From NCBI GenBank assembly GCA_030748215.1, contig JASMMK010000012.1, positions 1 through 64,000 of the forward strand: a stretch of DNA of 64,000 nucleotides. Reading direction: 5' to 3'. A model generated the notes under the pieces. It was not told the DNA's origin. It worked only from the letters and a program-made list of their open reading frames with translations, and made no database searches. This document shows, piece after piece, positions 8,500-16,993 of this stretch. Each line of letters starts with the position of its first letter. Within the stretch, counting starts at the first letter, position 1. Source of the DNA: Candidatus Scalindua sp. GTDB lineage: Bacteria > Planctomycetota > Brocadiia > Brocadiales > Scalinduaceae. A program made the translations under genes and the position numbers.

Positions 8500-8850
8500 T
8501 TACAAATAATTTTCCGTGTAGTTCACTTCTACAGATTCTATTTCTTTTTCATTTTCTTGTTTAGCTAACACGCCCAGATAATCAACATATGTTATCCCTA
8601 AATTGACATTCTCAGTATATTGCGGAGCTTTCCCCCACCCACGATCAAGAAGGGCATTACACGCTTGGACTTTTGCTGTATCAGACGCTTTTGGATTCTT
8701 AATAATTGTTGATAATGTTTTTAACGCATCTTCCGTATGAATACGAGCTAAATCGCGAATTGTTTTATCTGATTTAGGTCTTCCTAATGGATTCCCAGAT
8801 TGTCCCGGCTTAAACATACCGGCATGTCTCTTTATGTTTTTATCTTCCAT
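8500..8850 (-). CDS. DUF5681 protein (phage packaging-associated)
   Basis: A 116-residue protein opening with the hallmark MFKPGQSGNPLGRPKSDKT (residues 11-29) of DUF5681. Members are common in prophages and often lie next to terminase genes. A helical segment follows (ARIHTEDALKTLSTIIKNP) and then QACNALLDRGWGKAPQ, which resembles small-terminase-like DNA-binding helices. Role is inferred: possible DNA recognition for packaging, which would suit a satellite that hijacks helper-phage capsids. AACAGGGAGGTAACAG upstream of the ATG is a strong ribosome binding site. It is the last gene before attR. Confidence 0.75.
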   Translation of the reverse strand: MEDKNIKRHAGMFKPGQSGNPLGRPKSDKTIRDLARIHTEDALKTLSTIIKNPKASDTAKVQACNALLDRGWGKAPQYTENVNLGITYVDYLGVLAKQENEKEIESVEVNYTENYL

Positions 8851-9161
8851 AACACTGTTACCTCCCTGTTCTCAGATATTATTTTTTGCCTATCTGCTTA
8901 TTTAATGTGCTAAAATTAAGTCAAAATGTAGATAATAATTTAATACCTTATTTACAACATTTGATGTGTTTTGTTCTGTAAGGACTTAAACCCAAAAATG
9001 TATTTATGTGTTAAATGTAGCAATTTCTCCTTACTCTTGGAAACCATTCTATATGTTTTTTATATTTGTATTTCTTAATACACAACCATGAGACTCATAC
9101 ACCACCATTCCCAGCCCCCCTCTTGGGATGCTATGGGGTCAAAAAAAAAGGGGGAGGGGGT

Positions 9162-9179
9162 GTAGTCAAAACGTAGTCA
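9162..9179 (+). repeat. Putative integrase arm sites, right pair
   Basis: GTAGTCA at 9162-9168 and 9173-9179, 11 bp apart, mirrors the pair at 998-1015. It lies in the gene-free stretch 8851-9313, which also contains a C-run/G-run segment (about 9114-9160) but no ORF that I can support. Distance to the core is about 135 bp, against about 75 bp on the left. Confidence 0.45.
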
Positions 9180-9313
9180 AATCTAGCGCAATCAGCAGAA
9201 CTCCACAGGAATCAATAGAATTAAGTTGTAAATACATCTCATTGTGCTAAAAAAGGATAGCGACATAACAGGCACAAAATTAACCTCTTACGAAAAATAT
9301 TATAATAACTTCC

Positions 9314-9338
9314 TTATGATAGATATACATACACACAT
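9314..9338 (+). repeat. attR: right end of integrated element
   Basis: Exact 25-bp copy of 900-924. It contains the ATG (9316) and codons for Ile-Asp-Ile-His-Thr-His of the host PHP gene, so the element's own end restores a complete coding sequence. Upstream bases 9303-9313 belong to the element, yet resemble the host leader at 889-899 (8 of 11). Confidence 0.82.
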
Positions 9339-10038
9339 ACTTCCTTCCATAGATGATGGGCCGGAAACAATAGAGGAATCTATTGAACTTTGCAAAGTCG
9401 CCGCAAGTGATGGAATTAAGAAGATTGTTGCAACACCGCATTCGAATAACGGAGTATACGAACCGAAGAGTTCTGAGATAATTAAAGCGGTTGATGCACT
9501 TAATACGCAGTTGGTGGTGCAACAAATTGACATTGATATATTCCCCGGTGCGGAGATACACATTAGTGAGGGATTGGTAGAGAGTGTAAAAAACGGGGAT
9601 GTACTTACGATCAACAATGGCGGGAAGTTCATCCTTCTTGAGTTTCCTTTTGTCTTCATCCCTCCCGGTAGTGATAAATTTGTATTCAACCTCAAGGCCA
9701 ACGGTATCATTCCAATTATTGCACATGCGGAAAGAATATCGGCATTTCAAAGAAAACCGGAACTTGTGGAGCAGATGGTTACAATTGGTGCTCGTGTGCA
9801 GATTAATGCGAATTGTTTGTCAAAAAGGGCAGACCGTGGAGAAAGAAAATGCGCTGAGTGGCTGTTGAAGAAGAAATTGGTGCATTTTATTGCTTCCGAT
9901 ACACATTCACTTCGTGGAAGGCCTCCGATTTTGTCTGAAGCTGTTGGATGTGCTTCCCGCATTGTAGGGAAAGAAGAGGCCAGGGCTCTTGTCTGTCGTA
10001 ACCCCGAGCAGATTATAAATGGTCTCGACATTTGCTGA
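9316..10038 (+). CDS. PHP-family tyrosine phosphatase (CpsB/YwqE type)
   Basis: A manganese-dependent protein-tyrosine phosphatase of the PHP fold, usually dephosphorylating the tyrosine kinase that controls polysaccharide export. Metal-binding motifs are all present: MIDIHTHILPSIDDGP at the N-terminus, ATPHSNN, FPGAEIHI, ILLEFPF, IAHAER, and FIASDTHS near the C-terminus. At 240 aa from ATG 9316 the length is typical. The frame stays open back to GTG 9244 in element DNA, but the conserved family start is MIDIHTH. The element insertion has replaced everything upstream of the core, so expression now depends on element sequence. No capsule export genes lie nearby. Confidence 0.9.
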   Translation: MIDIHTHILPSIDDGPETIEESIELCKVAASDGIKKIVATPHSNNGVYEPKSSEIIKAVDALNTQLVVQQIDIDIFPGAEIHISEGLVESVKNGDVLTINNGGKFILLEFPFVFIPPGSDKFVFNLKANGIIPIIAHAERISAFQRKPELVEQMVTIGARVQINANCLSKRADRGERKCAEWLLKKKLVHFIASDTHSLRGRPPILSEAVGCASRIVGKEEARALVCRNPEQIINGLDIC

Positions 10039-10075
10039 TTTGAAGTATAACTTATTTGAATGTTTATGAATATAC

Positions 10076-10091
10076 AACGAACACGTTCGTT
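10076..10091. promoter_or_regulatory. Dyad symmetry between convergent genes
   Basis: AACGAAC (10076-10082), two bases, GTTCGTT (10085-10091). It sits between the phosphatase end and the convergent gene at 10101-10784. It may be a weak terminator or an operator. Confidence 0.3.
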
Positions 10092-10100
10092 TATTAAAGG

Positions 10101-10784
10101 CTAATTCTTTGTTGACTGGATGTGCCTGATCTTGGATGGACAGGTCATTCTGCTGAACTGTCGTAAATCACGCAGGCGGTCTTCCTGTGGGAGACGGTCG
10201 ATATATTCTGTATACATCATTCCGAATTTTCCGGCAACTTCATATCTTTTTTTTTCTAATGTGTCCTCAACATCAAATTTCCGTTTGTAAAAGAGATGAT
10301 GCCTTATATATTCTCTGTCAAATTCACTCAACTTCAATGATCTGTTCTGTAATGCAACGAAATATTTTAACACCAGGTATTTAGTTACATTTGCCTGTAG
10401 TTCCAGTTCGAGCAGGCTGAAAGGGCGATTTGATTTATAGTTCTGAGCTATAAATAAAAAATGATCCAGCTCTTCAACAAAGCTTGCACACAGATCAATG
10501 TTCTCATCATGTATGCCGAGTCTCGGGTCGTTATCTTCCAATTCTCTGATTAATGCATCCGGGTAATAAATGCTTACTTTAAGCGTATCTCCAGCATCCC
10601 TTATTAAGACCCTTGCTCCAGAACGACTATTAACAACTGTTCTGATCTCTTCCTTTGCATAGAACTCTTCGTAACCTTTGTCACCAATAATATACTGTTC
10701 TATATTGGTAATTCCTGTATCCAGTGCATAAGTCTTCTCTATCTTCTTTTGTAACTCGTTTATCAAAGGGTGTCTGATTCGCAT
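10101..10784 (-). CDS. Hypothetical protein, pair with next gene
   Basis: A 227-residue soluble protein that I do not recognise. Visible traits: an acidic middle with a helical ENIDLCASFVEELDHFLFIAQ stretch (about residues 94-114), a long charged helix (YIRHHLFYKRKFDVEDTLEKK, near 159-179), and a basic C-terminus with one Cys. No signal peptide or membrane segment. It is preceded by the 268-aa gene on the same strand with a 33-bp gap, so they are almost surely one operon and probably function together. The ATG lies after GAGGTAAC, a fair ribosome binding site. Confidence 0.65.
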   Translation of the reverse strand: MRIRHPLINELQKKIEKTYALDTGITNIEQYIIGDKGYEEFYAKEEIRTVVNSRSGARVLIRDAGDTLKVSIYYPDALIRELEDNDPRLGIHDENIDLCASFVEELDHFLFIAQNYKSNRPFSLLELELQANVTKYLVLKYFVALQNRSLKLSEFDREYIRHHLFYKRKFDVEDTLEKKRYEVAGKFGMMYTEYIDRLPQEDRLRDLRQFSRMTCPSKIRHIQSTKN

Positions 10785-10817
10785 TGTTACCTCTGGTATC
10801 GAATAGTTAGCAGATTA

Positions 10818-11624
10818 TTATGCAAGCACAGGTTTTTCAGGATGAAAATACTCTTTGTTCATAAAACTCAAAACCTGTGCAACTGCCTCAAAACCTTCTG
10901 ATAATTGTGATAGTGTGCCTGTAAGTCTGTTTTTTCTTGCATTGGTATGTCCTGATGCAAGACCGTAATATGTTTTTCCGTAACCTACGTAATACTGCTT
11001 ATCAACAGGTCTTCGTTTATGTTCATATCTGTACTTAATATATTCCGGAATCATTCCCGTCAGAAAGAGCGAATAATTACCGATATGACAGTAAATGTGA
11101 AACTTTTCAAGATTATCAGAATGTAGAGAATCTGTAATCATATCTACTATATATTGATGTGTTATTTTCTCATCATCTCCCATACCGAACAATTTTGAAC
11201 TCTCTATAAATTGTGCCAGCATGTTTGCAATATAGTTTGAAACATGAGTGTCTTCAAGCAGACTCATGAGCCTGTTTTGATCCCACGGAATAACCGGCTC
11301 CATGCTGTTTAAAACATCTACCGTCTTTTCAATAAACTTTACATCTTTTCTTTTTTCCTTAAATGCCCTTCTCAAAAGCAACGAAAACAGAAAATAGGGA
11401 GATATAGACAGAATACTCTCTGTACAGCTCATCACTTTGTTGAATACTCTGTCACTGTCGATCATTTTAGCTATTACATCTTCATCTCCGTTTATCAAAC
11501 TTGCTATATTCTTATAATCATTCCGTTTGGTCACATAGCTTTCAATAAGAAAAAGGAGATCTTTGTCTGATAGCCCTTGTAAGCTCTCTTTTTGAAGTTC
11601 ATTAACAGCTTCGTCTTTCTCCAT
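10818..11624 (-). CDS. Hypothetical protein, first gene of pair
   Basis: About 268 residues. I chose ATG 11624 (MEKDEAVNELQKES) because TAGGGAG stands 6 bases upstream; the frame continues to 11657 without a better signal. The protein is helical, with segments such as SILSISPYFLFSLLLRRAFK (about 93-112) and a C-terminal stretch rich in Tyr/His (KQYYVGYGKTYYGLASGHTN). This hydrophobic stretch looks buried rather than membrane-spanning. No known motif was recognised. It is followed by the 227-aa gene. Its promoter should lie in 11625-12072. Confidence 0.65.
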   Translation of the reverse strand: MEKDEAVNELQKESLQGLSDKDLLFLIESYVTKRNDYKNIASLINGDEDVIAKMIDSDRVFNKVMSCTESILSISPYFLFSLLLRRAFKEKRKDVKFIEKTVDVLNSMEPVIPWDQNRLMSLLEDTHVSNYIANMLAQFIESSKLFGMGDDEKITHQYIVDMITDSLHSDNLEKFHIYCHIGNYSLFLTGMIPEYIKYRYEHKRRPVDKQYYVGYGKTYYGLASGHTNARKNRLTGTLSQLSEGFEAVAQVLSFMNKEYFHPEKPVLA

Positions 11625-12072
11625 TGTTTTCTCCCTAATAAATTGAAATGTATACATTCAGGAAAATCGAACTTTACCAAATCCTTCAAAACACGGATAA
11701 TATTCGCTTATTCGAACATGTTACATGAAAATAGTTTGAGTTTTGCGATGTTAGAATCGCAACAATTGTACCAAAAGAGCGCTGTAATCTGCTTTTTGTA
11801 ACCTGTCATAAATTCACAAGTTACGTTGTTTGTATGTTTATACACTTGCTTTTGAGAAAATTTTGGTAAGTAATTTTTGCACTAAAGAGGTCATTTTTAG
11901 TAACAATACGTCTTAATTCGGCAAATCTTAAGAAAATGGTTGAATATTTAAAGCCTTTTACTATATGATGCAACGTTCCATTTAAAAAAACAAATTTTCA
12001 GTTTGTCGTTCAAACTCGACAACTACTCTTTTATTAAACACTTATTTGTAACTTTTCATAAAGGAATATGAT
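11625..12072. other. Divergent intergenic region
   Basis: 448 bp of AT-rich DNA between the hypothetical operon (leftwards) and ahcY (rightwards). It must hold both promoters. I see no SAH-type riboswitch, tRNA or ORF. AAGGA (12061-12065) is the ribosome binding site of ahcY. Confidence 0.5.
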
Positions 12073-13446
12073 ATGACTACCCTTACGTTAGATTACAAGG
12101 TTGCCGACATAAACCTGGCGGATTGGGGACGTCGTGAAACTACCCTCGCCGAAGGTGAAATGCCCGGTTTAATGAGCCTTAGAAAAAAATATGAGAATGA
12201 GCAACCTCTTAAGGGTGCTAAAATTATCGGCTGTATTCACATGACAATACAGACCGCTGTATTGATTGAAACACTTGTTGCCCTGGGTGCGGAAGTCCGT
12301 TGGTCTTCATGTAACATTTTTTCTACACAAGACCACGCCGCCGCTGCTATGGCTGCTGCCGGTGTTGCTGTTTATGCGTGGAAGGGTCAGACTGAGGAAG
12401 AAGGGTCATGGTGTATAGAACAGACTATTCTGAAGGATGGCAAGCCGTGGGATGCAAATGTGTTACTTGATGATGGTGGCGACCTCACTGCCATGGTGCA
12501 CGAGAAGTATCCACAGATGCTTGATATAATCCATGGTATAACGGAAGAGACTACAACAGGTGTTCACAGACTGTTCGACATGATGGAAAAAGGAGAGTTA
12601 AAGGTTCCTGCCATCAACGTTAACGATTCAGTTACTAAATCAAAAAATGATAACAAGTACGGGTGCCGTCACAGTTTGAATGATGCCATTAAACGTGGAA
12701 CAGATGCTCTTCTTTCCGGTAAAAAAGCTTTGGTTGTTGGTTATGGTGATGTTGGTAAAGGATCAGCACAGAGTTTGAGCCAGGAAGGGATGATCGTAAA
12801 GATATCCGAGATTGATCCTATCTGTGGTATGCAGGCATGTATGGACGGATACGAAGTTGTTTCACCTTATATAGATGGAAACAACAACGGCTCTCCTGAG
12901 TGCATTGATAAACATTTGTTGGAAAAAACAGACCTGATCGTAACAACTACAGGCAATGTGAACGTATGTGATCGTCACATGCTTGCTTCCGTAAAACGGG
13001 GAGCTATCGTTTGTAATATCGGTCATTTTGATCATGAGATAGACACTCAATTCATGCGTGACAACTGGAGATGGGAAGAGGTGAAACCACAAGTCCATAA
13101 GGTTTACCGATCTGACGATACAGAAGATTACATTATTCTTCTTTCTGAAGGTCGCCTTGTGAATCTTGGCAACGCAACCGGCCATCCGTCACGCATTATG
13201 GATGGTTCATTTACAAACCAGGTACTTGCACAGATATTTCTCTACAAGGAAGCGTGGGCAGACAAACCTGAGTCTGAACGTGAGCCTGTTTACGTGAAGG
13301 TTCTTCCAAAGAAACTGGATGAAGAGGTTGCTGCAGAGATGGTTAAAGGTTTTTCAGGTGTCATTACCGTCATGACACAAGAGCAGTCTGAGTACATCAG
13401 TACTCCAATTGAAGGTCCATTTAAGCCTGAAACTTATAGGTATTAA
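12073..13446 (+). CDS. ahcY: Adenosylhomocysteinase
   Basis: Hydrolyses S-adenosyl-L-homocysteine to adenosine and homocysteine, removing the product inhibitor of methyltransferases. The 457-residue protein carries the family signatures: [37 protein letters not shown], then the NAD-binding [15 protein letters not shown] and [11 protein letters not shown], ending in the usual KPETYRY. NAD-dependent cytosolic tetramer in the family. It stands near metK (14308-15477, opposite strand), so the two ends of the SAM cycle are clustered. It is followed by a strong bidirectional terminator. Confidence 0.97.
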   Translation: MTTLTLDYKVADINLADWGRRETTLAEGEMPGLMSLRKKYENEQPLKGAKIIGCIHMTIQTAVLIETLVALGAEVRWSSCNIFSTQDHAAAAMAAAGVAVYAWKGQTEEEGSWCIEQTILKDGKPWDANVLLDDGGDLTAMVHEKYPQMLDIIHGITEETTTGVHRLFDMMEKGELKVPAINVNDSVTKSKNDNKYGCRHSLNDAIKRGTDALLSGKKALVVGYGDVGKGSAQSLSQEGMIVKISEIDPICGMQACMDGYEVVSPYIDGNNNGSPECIDKHLLEKTDLIVTTTGNVNVCDRHMLASVKRGAIVCNIGHFDHEIDTQFMRDNWRWEEVKPQVHKVYRSDDTEDYIILLSEGRLVNLGNATGHPSRIMDGSFTNQVLAQIFLYKEAWADKPESEREPVYVKVLPKKLDEEVAAEMVKGFSGVITVMTQEQSEYISTPIEGPFKPETYRY

Positions 13447-13474
13447 TAGGTTCTTTTAAGGGTAGGGTTACCAT

Positions 13475-13513
13475 AAAAAAAGCACAGGAAATTAATGTTC
13501 CTGTGCTTTTTTT
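13475..13513. terminator. Strong bidirectional terminator
   Basis: A run of seven A, GCACAGGAA, a 7-base loop, TTCCTGTGC and a run of seven T. It can terminate ahcY on the plus strand, and by symmetry transcripts from the right. Confidence 0.88.
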
Positions 13514-13538
13514 ACTTAGAGGCCTTAAATATGGAGTG

Positions 13539-13583
13539 CATCATCCGTGATGATGTGTCTTAAAGCAGTGACACGGTCACTGC
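13539..13583. repeat. Two consecutive perfect short hairpins
   Basis: CATCATC CGT GATGATG (13539-13555) and GCAGTGAC ACG GTCACTGC (13565-13583). Both have 3-base loops containing CG and lie between ahcY and the TPR gene. They look like a REP/BIME-type intergenic repeat pair. Confidence 0.5.
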
Positions 13584-13608
13584 ACTACAAAAAAATATTT
13601 CTGCATGA

Positions 13609-14166
13609 TTACTCTGTCCATTCGTCTTTACCAACCTTTTTGTAAAGGGCCCTCATATTTTCCCGTGTAATAGCAACTTCCGGGTGATCAGGTCCAAGGG
13701 TCTGTTTCAGTATTTTCAAGGCGTGCCTGTAAAGAGGTTCTGCTTCTTTATATCTTCCCTGGTTATAATAGAGTTCCGCCAGATTGTTCAGGGATATTGC
13801 AACATCAGGGTGGTCTTCCCCAAGAGCCTCTTCATTTATTCTCAATGCCCGTTTATACAGTGGCTCAATTTCTGCATATGTACCTTTCATTACGTAAAGC
13901 TCGGCGATATAGTTCAATGATATTGCTACTTTTGGATCGTCAGGGCCAAATGTATCTTCTGCAACCTTTAATGCCTCTTCGGCGACACTTAATGCATCCG
14001 GATACCGCTTCTGCTTAAATAGTGTTTTGGCTTTGCCGTTCAATTTTTCCCACAGTACCTCCTGAGCATATACTGATGAGGAAAATGATAATATCAGGAT
14101 CATTGTAAAAATAATTTTAGATCTGGAGGAAGTCTGGAGTCTTAAAATATTTACTAATGTCGTCAT
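13609..14166 (-). CDS. Exported TPR-repeat protein
   Basis: A 185-residue protein with an N-terminal signal segment (SKIIFTMILILSFSSSVYA, about residues 16-34), followed by three or four tetratricopeptide repeats of the 42-residue kinesin-light-chain type: DALSVAEEALKVAEDTFGPD, EPLYKRALRINEEALGEDHP and EPLYRHALKILKQTLGPDHP. Such repeats form a scaffold for protein binding, here probably in the periplasm or paryphoplasm. No catalytic domain. It lies between ahcY and metK but on the metK strand, with a hairpin between it and metK. Its role is unknown. Confidence 0.8.
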   Translation of the reverse strand: MTTLVNILRLQTSSRSKIIFTMILILSFSSSVYAQEVLWEKLNGKAKTLFKQKRYPDALSVAEEALKVAEDTFGPDDPKVAISLNYIAELYVMKGTYAEIEPLYKRALRINEEALGEDHPDVAISLNNLAELYYNQGRYKEAEPLYRHALKILKQTLGPDHPEVAITRENMRALYKKVGKDEWTE

Positions 14167-14202
14167 TGGAATAATCCCGTTGATGTGCGAACTTGTGAAA
14201 AA

Positions 14203-14244
14203 AAGAGGGAGTGGGGTGTTATGACTTCCACTCCACTCCCTCTT
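14203..14244. terminator. Long-stem hairpin between metK and TPR gene
   Basis: AAGAGGGAGTGGGGTG (14203-14218) pairs with 14229-14244 over 16 bp with one G-T pair. On the minus strand a T run follows the stem, so it should terminate metK transcription. A second small hairpin, CCCCGC TGA GCGGGG (14263-14277), lies just before it, directly after metK. Confidence 0.75.
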
Positions 14245-14307
14245 GAAATTGTGTATACAAAGCCCCGCTGAGCGGGGTAAAGGGTAAACTTTAAATTTGG
14301 CCAGTGA

Positions 14308-15477
14308 TTATAGCCCTGCCTCTTTTCTTAATATATCAGCTTTATCAGTCTTTTCCCATGTGAAAGAATCTTCAGATCTTCCGAAATGACCGTGCCTGGC
14401 CGTAACCTGGTAAATAGGTCTTCTCAACTGCAGACCATCAATGATGCCTTTTGGAGTAAGATCAAAATGCTTCTCGACCAGTTCTTCTATCTTTGCTTCA
14501 GGGATCTTGGCTGTATTTTCTGTTAAGATCAGAACTGACATTGGCTTTGCAACTCCAATTGCATACGACAATTGAACCTCGCAGGCATCTGCAAGACCGG
14601 CAGCCACTACATTCTTGGCGACGTAACGTGCAGCGTAAGCAGCACTGCGGTCAACCTTGGACGGATCTTTTCCGGAAAATGCTCCGCCACCATGCCTTGC
14701 TCTACCACCATACGTATCAACAATGATCTTCCTGCCGGTTAGACCACAGTCTCCCTGCGGCCCGCCTATTACAAAACGACCTGTTGGATTTATGTAGTAT
14801 TTGGTTTGATCATCCAGCATGTCCGCAGGAATAACCTTCTTTACTACCTTTTCAATTATGTCACTTTTCAGCTGTTCATGAGAAATGTCCGGAGCGTGTT
14901 GTGATGAAATAACAACTGCGTCCACTCTTACAGGTTTGCTGCCGTCATATTCAACAGTTACCTGTGATTTACCATCAGGCCTGAGATAGCCAAGCTCTCC
15001 GGTCTGTCTCTCCTCTGCCAGTTTCTTGACTAAACGGTGAGACATGCAGATTGGAAGTGGCATTAATTCTTCTGTTTCGTTGCAGGCAAAGCCGAACATC
15101 ATACCCTGGTCTCCGGCGCCATGTTCACTGTGCAGCCCCTCACCTTCTGAAACGCCCTGTGCAATATCCGGGGACTGTTTATCAAGTGTTGTCATAACAG
15201 CGCATGTTTCATAGTCAAATCCCATTGATGAGTCAGTGTAACCTATATCCTTAATAGTCTGTCTGACTATTTGTTGTATATCGATAGTCGCTGTTGTTGT
15301 TATTTCACCTGCGACCATTGCCATTCCGGTTGTTACCAGTGTTTCGCACGCGACACGTGACATTGGGTCCTGTGCCAGAATTGCATCTAACACGGCATCG
15401 GATACCTGATCGGCTATCTTATCAGGGTGTCCCATAGAAACTGATTCGGAAGTAAATAAATGATTTCCTTTTTTCAT
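14308..15477 (-). CDS. metK: S-adenosylmethionine synthetase
   Basis: Makes SAM from methionine and ATP. At 389 residues it has normal length and all signatures: [20 protein letters not shown] at the start (ATP and Mg site), [13 protein letters not shown] (methionine/ATP loop), and [20 protein letters not shown] with the catalytic Lys and Asp. The C-terminus [10 protein letters not shown] is typical. No SAM riboswitch is visible in the 141 bp upstream. With ahcY nearby it supports the activated-methyl cycle, relevant to a methyltransferase- and radical-SAM-rich organism. Confidence 0.97.
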   Translation of the reverse strand: MKKGNHLFTSESVSMGHPDKIADQVSDAVLDAILAQDPMSRVACETLVTTGMAMVAGEITTTATIDIQQIVRQTIKDIGYTDSSMGFDYETCAVMTTLDKQSPDIAQGVSEGEGLHSEHGAGDQGMMFGFACNETEELMPLPICMSHRLVKKLAEERQTGELGYLRPDGKSQVTVEYDGSKPVRVDAVVISSQHAPDISHEQLKSDIIEKVVKKVIPADMLDDQTKYYINPTGRFVIGGPQGDCGLTGRKIIVDTYGGRARHGGGAFSGKDPSKVDRSAAYAARYVAKNVVAAGLADACEVQLSYAIGVAKPMSVLILTENTAKIPEAKIEELVEKHFDLTPKGIIDGLQLRRPIYQVTARHGHFGRSEDSFTWEKTDKADILRKEAGL

Positions 15478-15554
15478 TTGATCCTCTTTTCCTTTCCAAA
15501 ATCCTCGTTTTAATTCAATCTATTTTGATGAATTGACATAATAAAATATAAGAT

Positions 15555-15572
15555 GGCAGTTTGAAAACTGCC
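15555..15572 (-). terminator. Terminator after kdtA
   Basis: GGCAGTTTGAAAACTGCC forms a 7-bp stem. On the minus strand it is followed by a T-rich stretch (ATCTTATATTTTATT), right after the kdtA stop and before metK. Confidence 0.65.
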
Positions 15573-15618
15573 TTAAATCTTCTGTTACTTTTTTTGCCTT
15601 ACAAGTTAAAACCAGTAG

Positions 15619-16917
15619 TTAATTCTTTATAATATCTCTTATTATCTCTATGCTTCTATCTGTTGCACCTCTTTTTCCATTAACCACCTGTTGCGCTTTA
15701 AACCCCATCTCCTTTGCCACATCAGGATTTTTGATAAAAAATTCAATTGTTTCAAAGAGCTCCTCTTCTGTTTTTATCACTTTGGCTGCACTGTTTTTGA
15801 GAAGAAGATCTACTTCTTCCTTAAAGTTAAATGTATGCGGACCAAAGATTACCGGTCTTCCCAATCCTGCCGGTTCCATCATGTTTTGGCCTCCGGAAGG
15901 CACAAGGCTCTTTCCGATAAAAACAAAATCTGATATGGAATATACCCTTTCCAAATCACCGACAGTATCAATTAATATAATCTCTCTATTTGTATTTTGC
16001 CATTTGTAACGGGAGCGTTCAACCTCGGTTTTCCGTACCGGAATAAAGCCCGTTTTTTCTATCAACCTGGCAACATCTCTGGTTCTTTCAACATGCCTAG
16101 GTACTAAGATTAATTTCAGATTCGGAAAGGTTTTATTCAATCTTTCAAAAACCCTGATTAAGATCTCTTCCTCGCCCGCATGTGTACTTCCACCTACAAG
16201 TACTAAATCATTATCTTTAATACGGAATAGTTCCGCCAGTTCCTTACTGATATTTTCATCAATATGGGTTGGAATATTGTCATATTTCATTGTGCCGGTA
16301 ACAAAGATTCGTTTACCGGGAATTCCTAAATCTCGAAAACGTTGCGCGTCAAGCTCAGTCCTGGCACAAAAAACATTCTTTTCATTGATCAGGCTATTAC
16401 GAAAATCCTTCGAAATTCGACTAATAGCACGGTACGCCTTAACAGATTTATTGGATATCCTTCCGTTAACTACAATGACGGGGATGTTATTCTTAAAAGC
16501 TGATATTAAAAAATTCGGCCATACTTCAAGTTCGATCAGAAGGATAAAGTTTGGACTTTTTTTCAGAATGACTCTTTCTGTTATCCAGCTTAAATCGAGA
16601 GGAAAATAAAAAACATTTTTGTTTGAGAAATTTCTCTCAGCGACAGAGAAGCCTGTATTTGTTGTTGCCGATATAAACGTTTCCCATTCAGGGAATTCTT
16701 CATTAATCCTTTCAATAATACTTTTCGCAGTAATGATTTCACCCACAGATGCTCCATGCACCCAGATTCCCGGTTTGCTGCTTAGCCTTTCCGATATTAT
16801 CCCAAATCTTTGATCCAACCCGGAACGATAACGTTTGCTTGTTAATATTTTGAATAATAAATACGGTGAGCCTAATAAAGATGCGGTTAGATAAAGTGAA
16901 TCAAAGATTAATGGCAT
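15619..16917 (-). CDS. waaA: 3-deoxy-D-manno-octulosonic acid transferase
   Basis: KdtA/WaaA transfers Kdo from CMP-Kdo to lipid A precursor at the inner membrane, so the cell makes a lipopolysaccharide core. The GT30 fold is evident: N-terminal membrane anchor (MPLIFDSLYLTASLLGSPYL), WVHGASVGE, and in the C-terminal donor domain VGGSTHAGEEEI, LVPRHVERT and GGQNMMEPAGLGRPVIFGPH. The frame is open to 17076, but that would overlap the secA 3' end; the family N-terminus starts at ATG 16917 (432 aa). It follows secA at 76 bp on the same strand, probably in one transcript. Confidence 0.92.
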   Translation of the reverse strand: MPLIFDSLYLTASLLGSPYLLFKILTSKRYRSGLDQRFGIISERLSSKPGIWVHGASVGEIITAKSIIERINEEFPEWETFISATTNTGFSVAERNFSNKNVFYFPLDLSWITERVILKKSPNFILLIELEVWPNFLISAFKNNIPVIVVNGRISNKSVKAYRAISRISKDFRNSLINEKNVFCARTELDAQRFRDLGIPGKRIFVTGTMKYDNIPTHIDENISKELAELFRIKDNDLVLVGGSTHAGEEEILIRVFERLNKTFPNLKLILVPRHVERTRDVARLIEKTGFIPVRKTEVERSRYKWQNTNREIILIDTVGDLERVYSISDFVFIGKSLVPSGGQNMMEPAGLGRPVIFGPHTFNFKEEVDLLLKNSAAKVIKTEEELFETIEFFIKNPDVAKEMGFKAQQVVNGKRGATDRSIEIIRDIIKN

Positions 16918-16993
16918 CTTGTCGCATTCATTGATATTTGAATAATTATTAACGTATAAATTTTTATACTGTGTTGATGTCTTTATCAGCTCA

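Larger units (their letters stand above)
900..9338. mobile_element. 8.4 kb integrated element, phage-satellite or small GI type
   Basis: The element is delimited by the 25-bp direct repeat (900-924 and 9314-9338). Cargo in order: integrase, HTH excisionase-like protein, primase-helicase, noncoding region with inverted repeats, sigma54-AAA-like protein, lipoprotein, second HTH protein, exported protein, DUF5681 protein. There are no conjugation, capsid or tail genes. An integrase, AlpA-like regulator and primase-helicase with one packaging-type protein is the layout of a satellite of the P4/PICI sort; a small replicating genomic island is the alternative. Coding strands diverge around 7.1 kb. 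The target is the start codon region of a PHP tyrosine-phosphatase gene. Confidence 0.78.

Noticed and set aside
9110-9165. C-run/G-run hairpin in the element's right end
   Set aside because: The arms pair only partly and lie upstream of no gene; not strong enough to call as a structure.
9244-9315. GTG start for the PHP phosphatase 24 codons upstream
   Set aside because: These codons are element DNA, lack a ribosome binding site, and the family starts with MIDIHTH at 9316.
12000-12072. SAH riboswitch upstream of ahcY
   Set aside because: No conserved pairing or G-rich core; the region is plain AT-rich leader.
15478-15618. Possible SAM riboswitch in front of metK
   Set aside because: The 141-bp leader lacks the conserved cores of known SAM riboswitches; the only hairpin belongs to the kdtA terminator.
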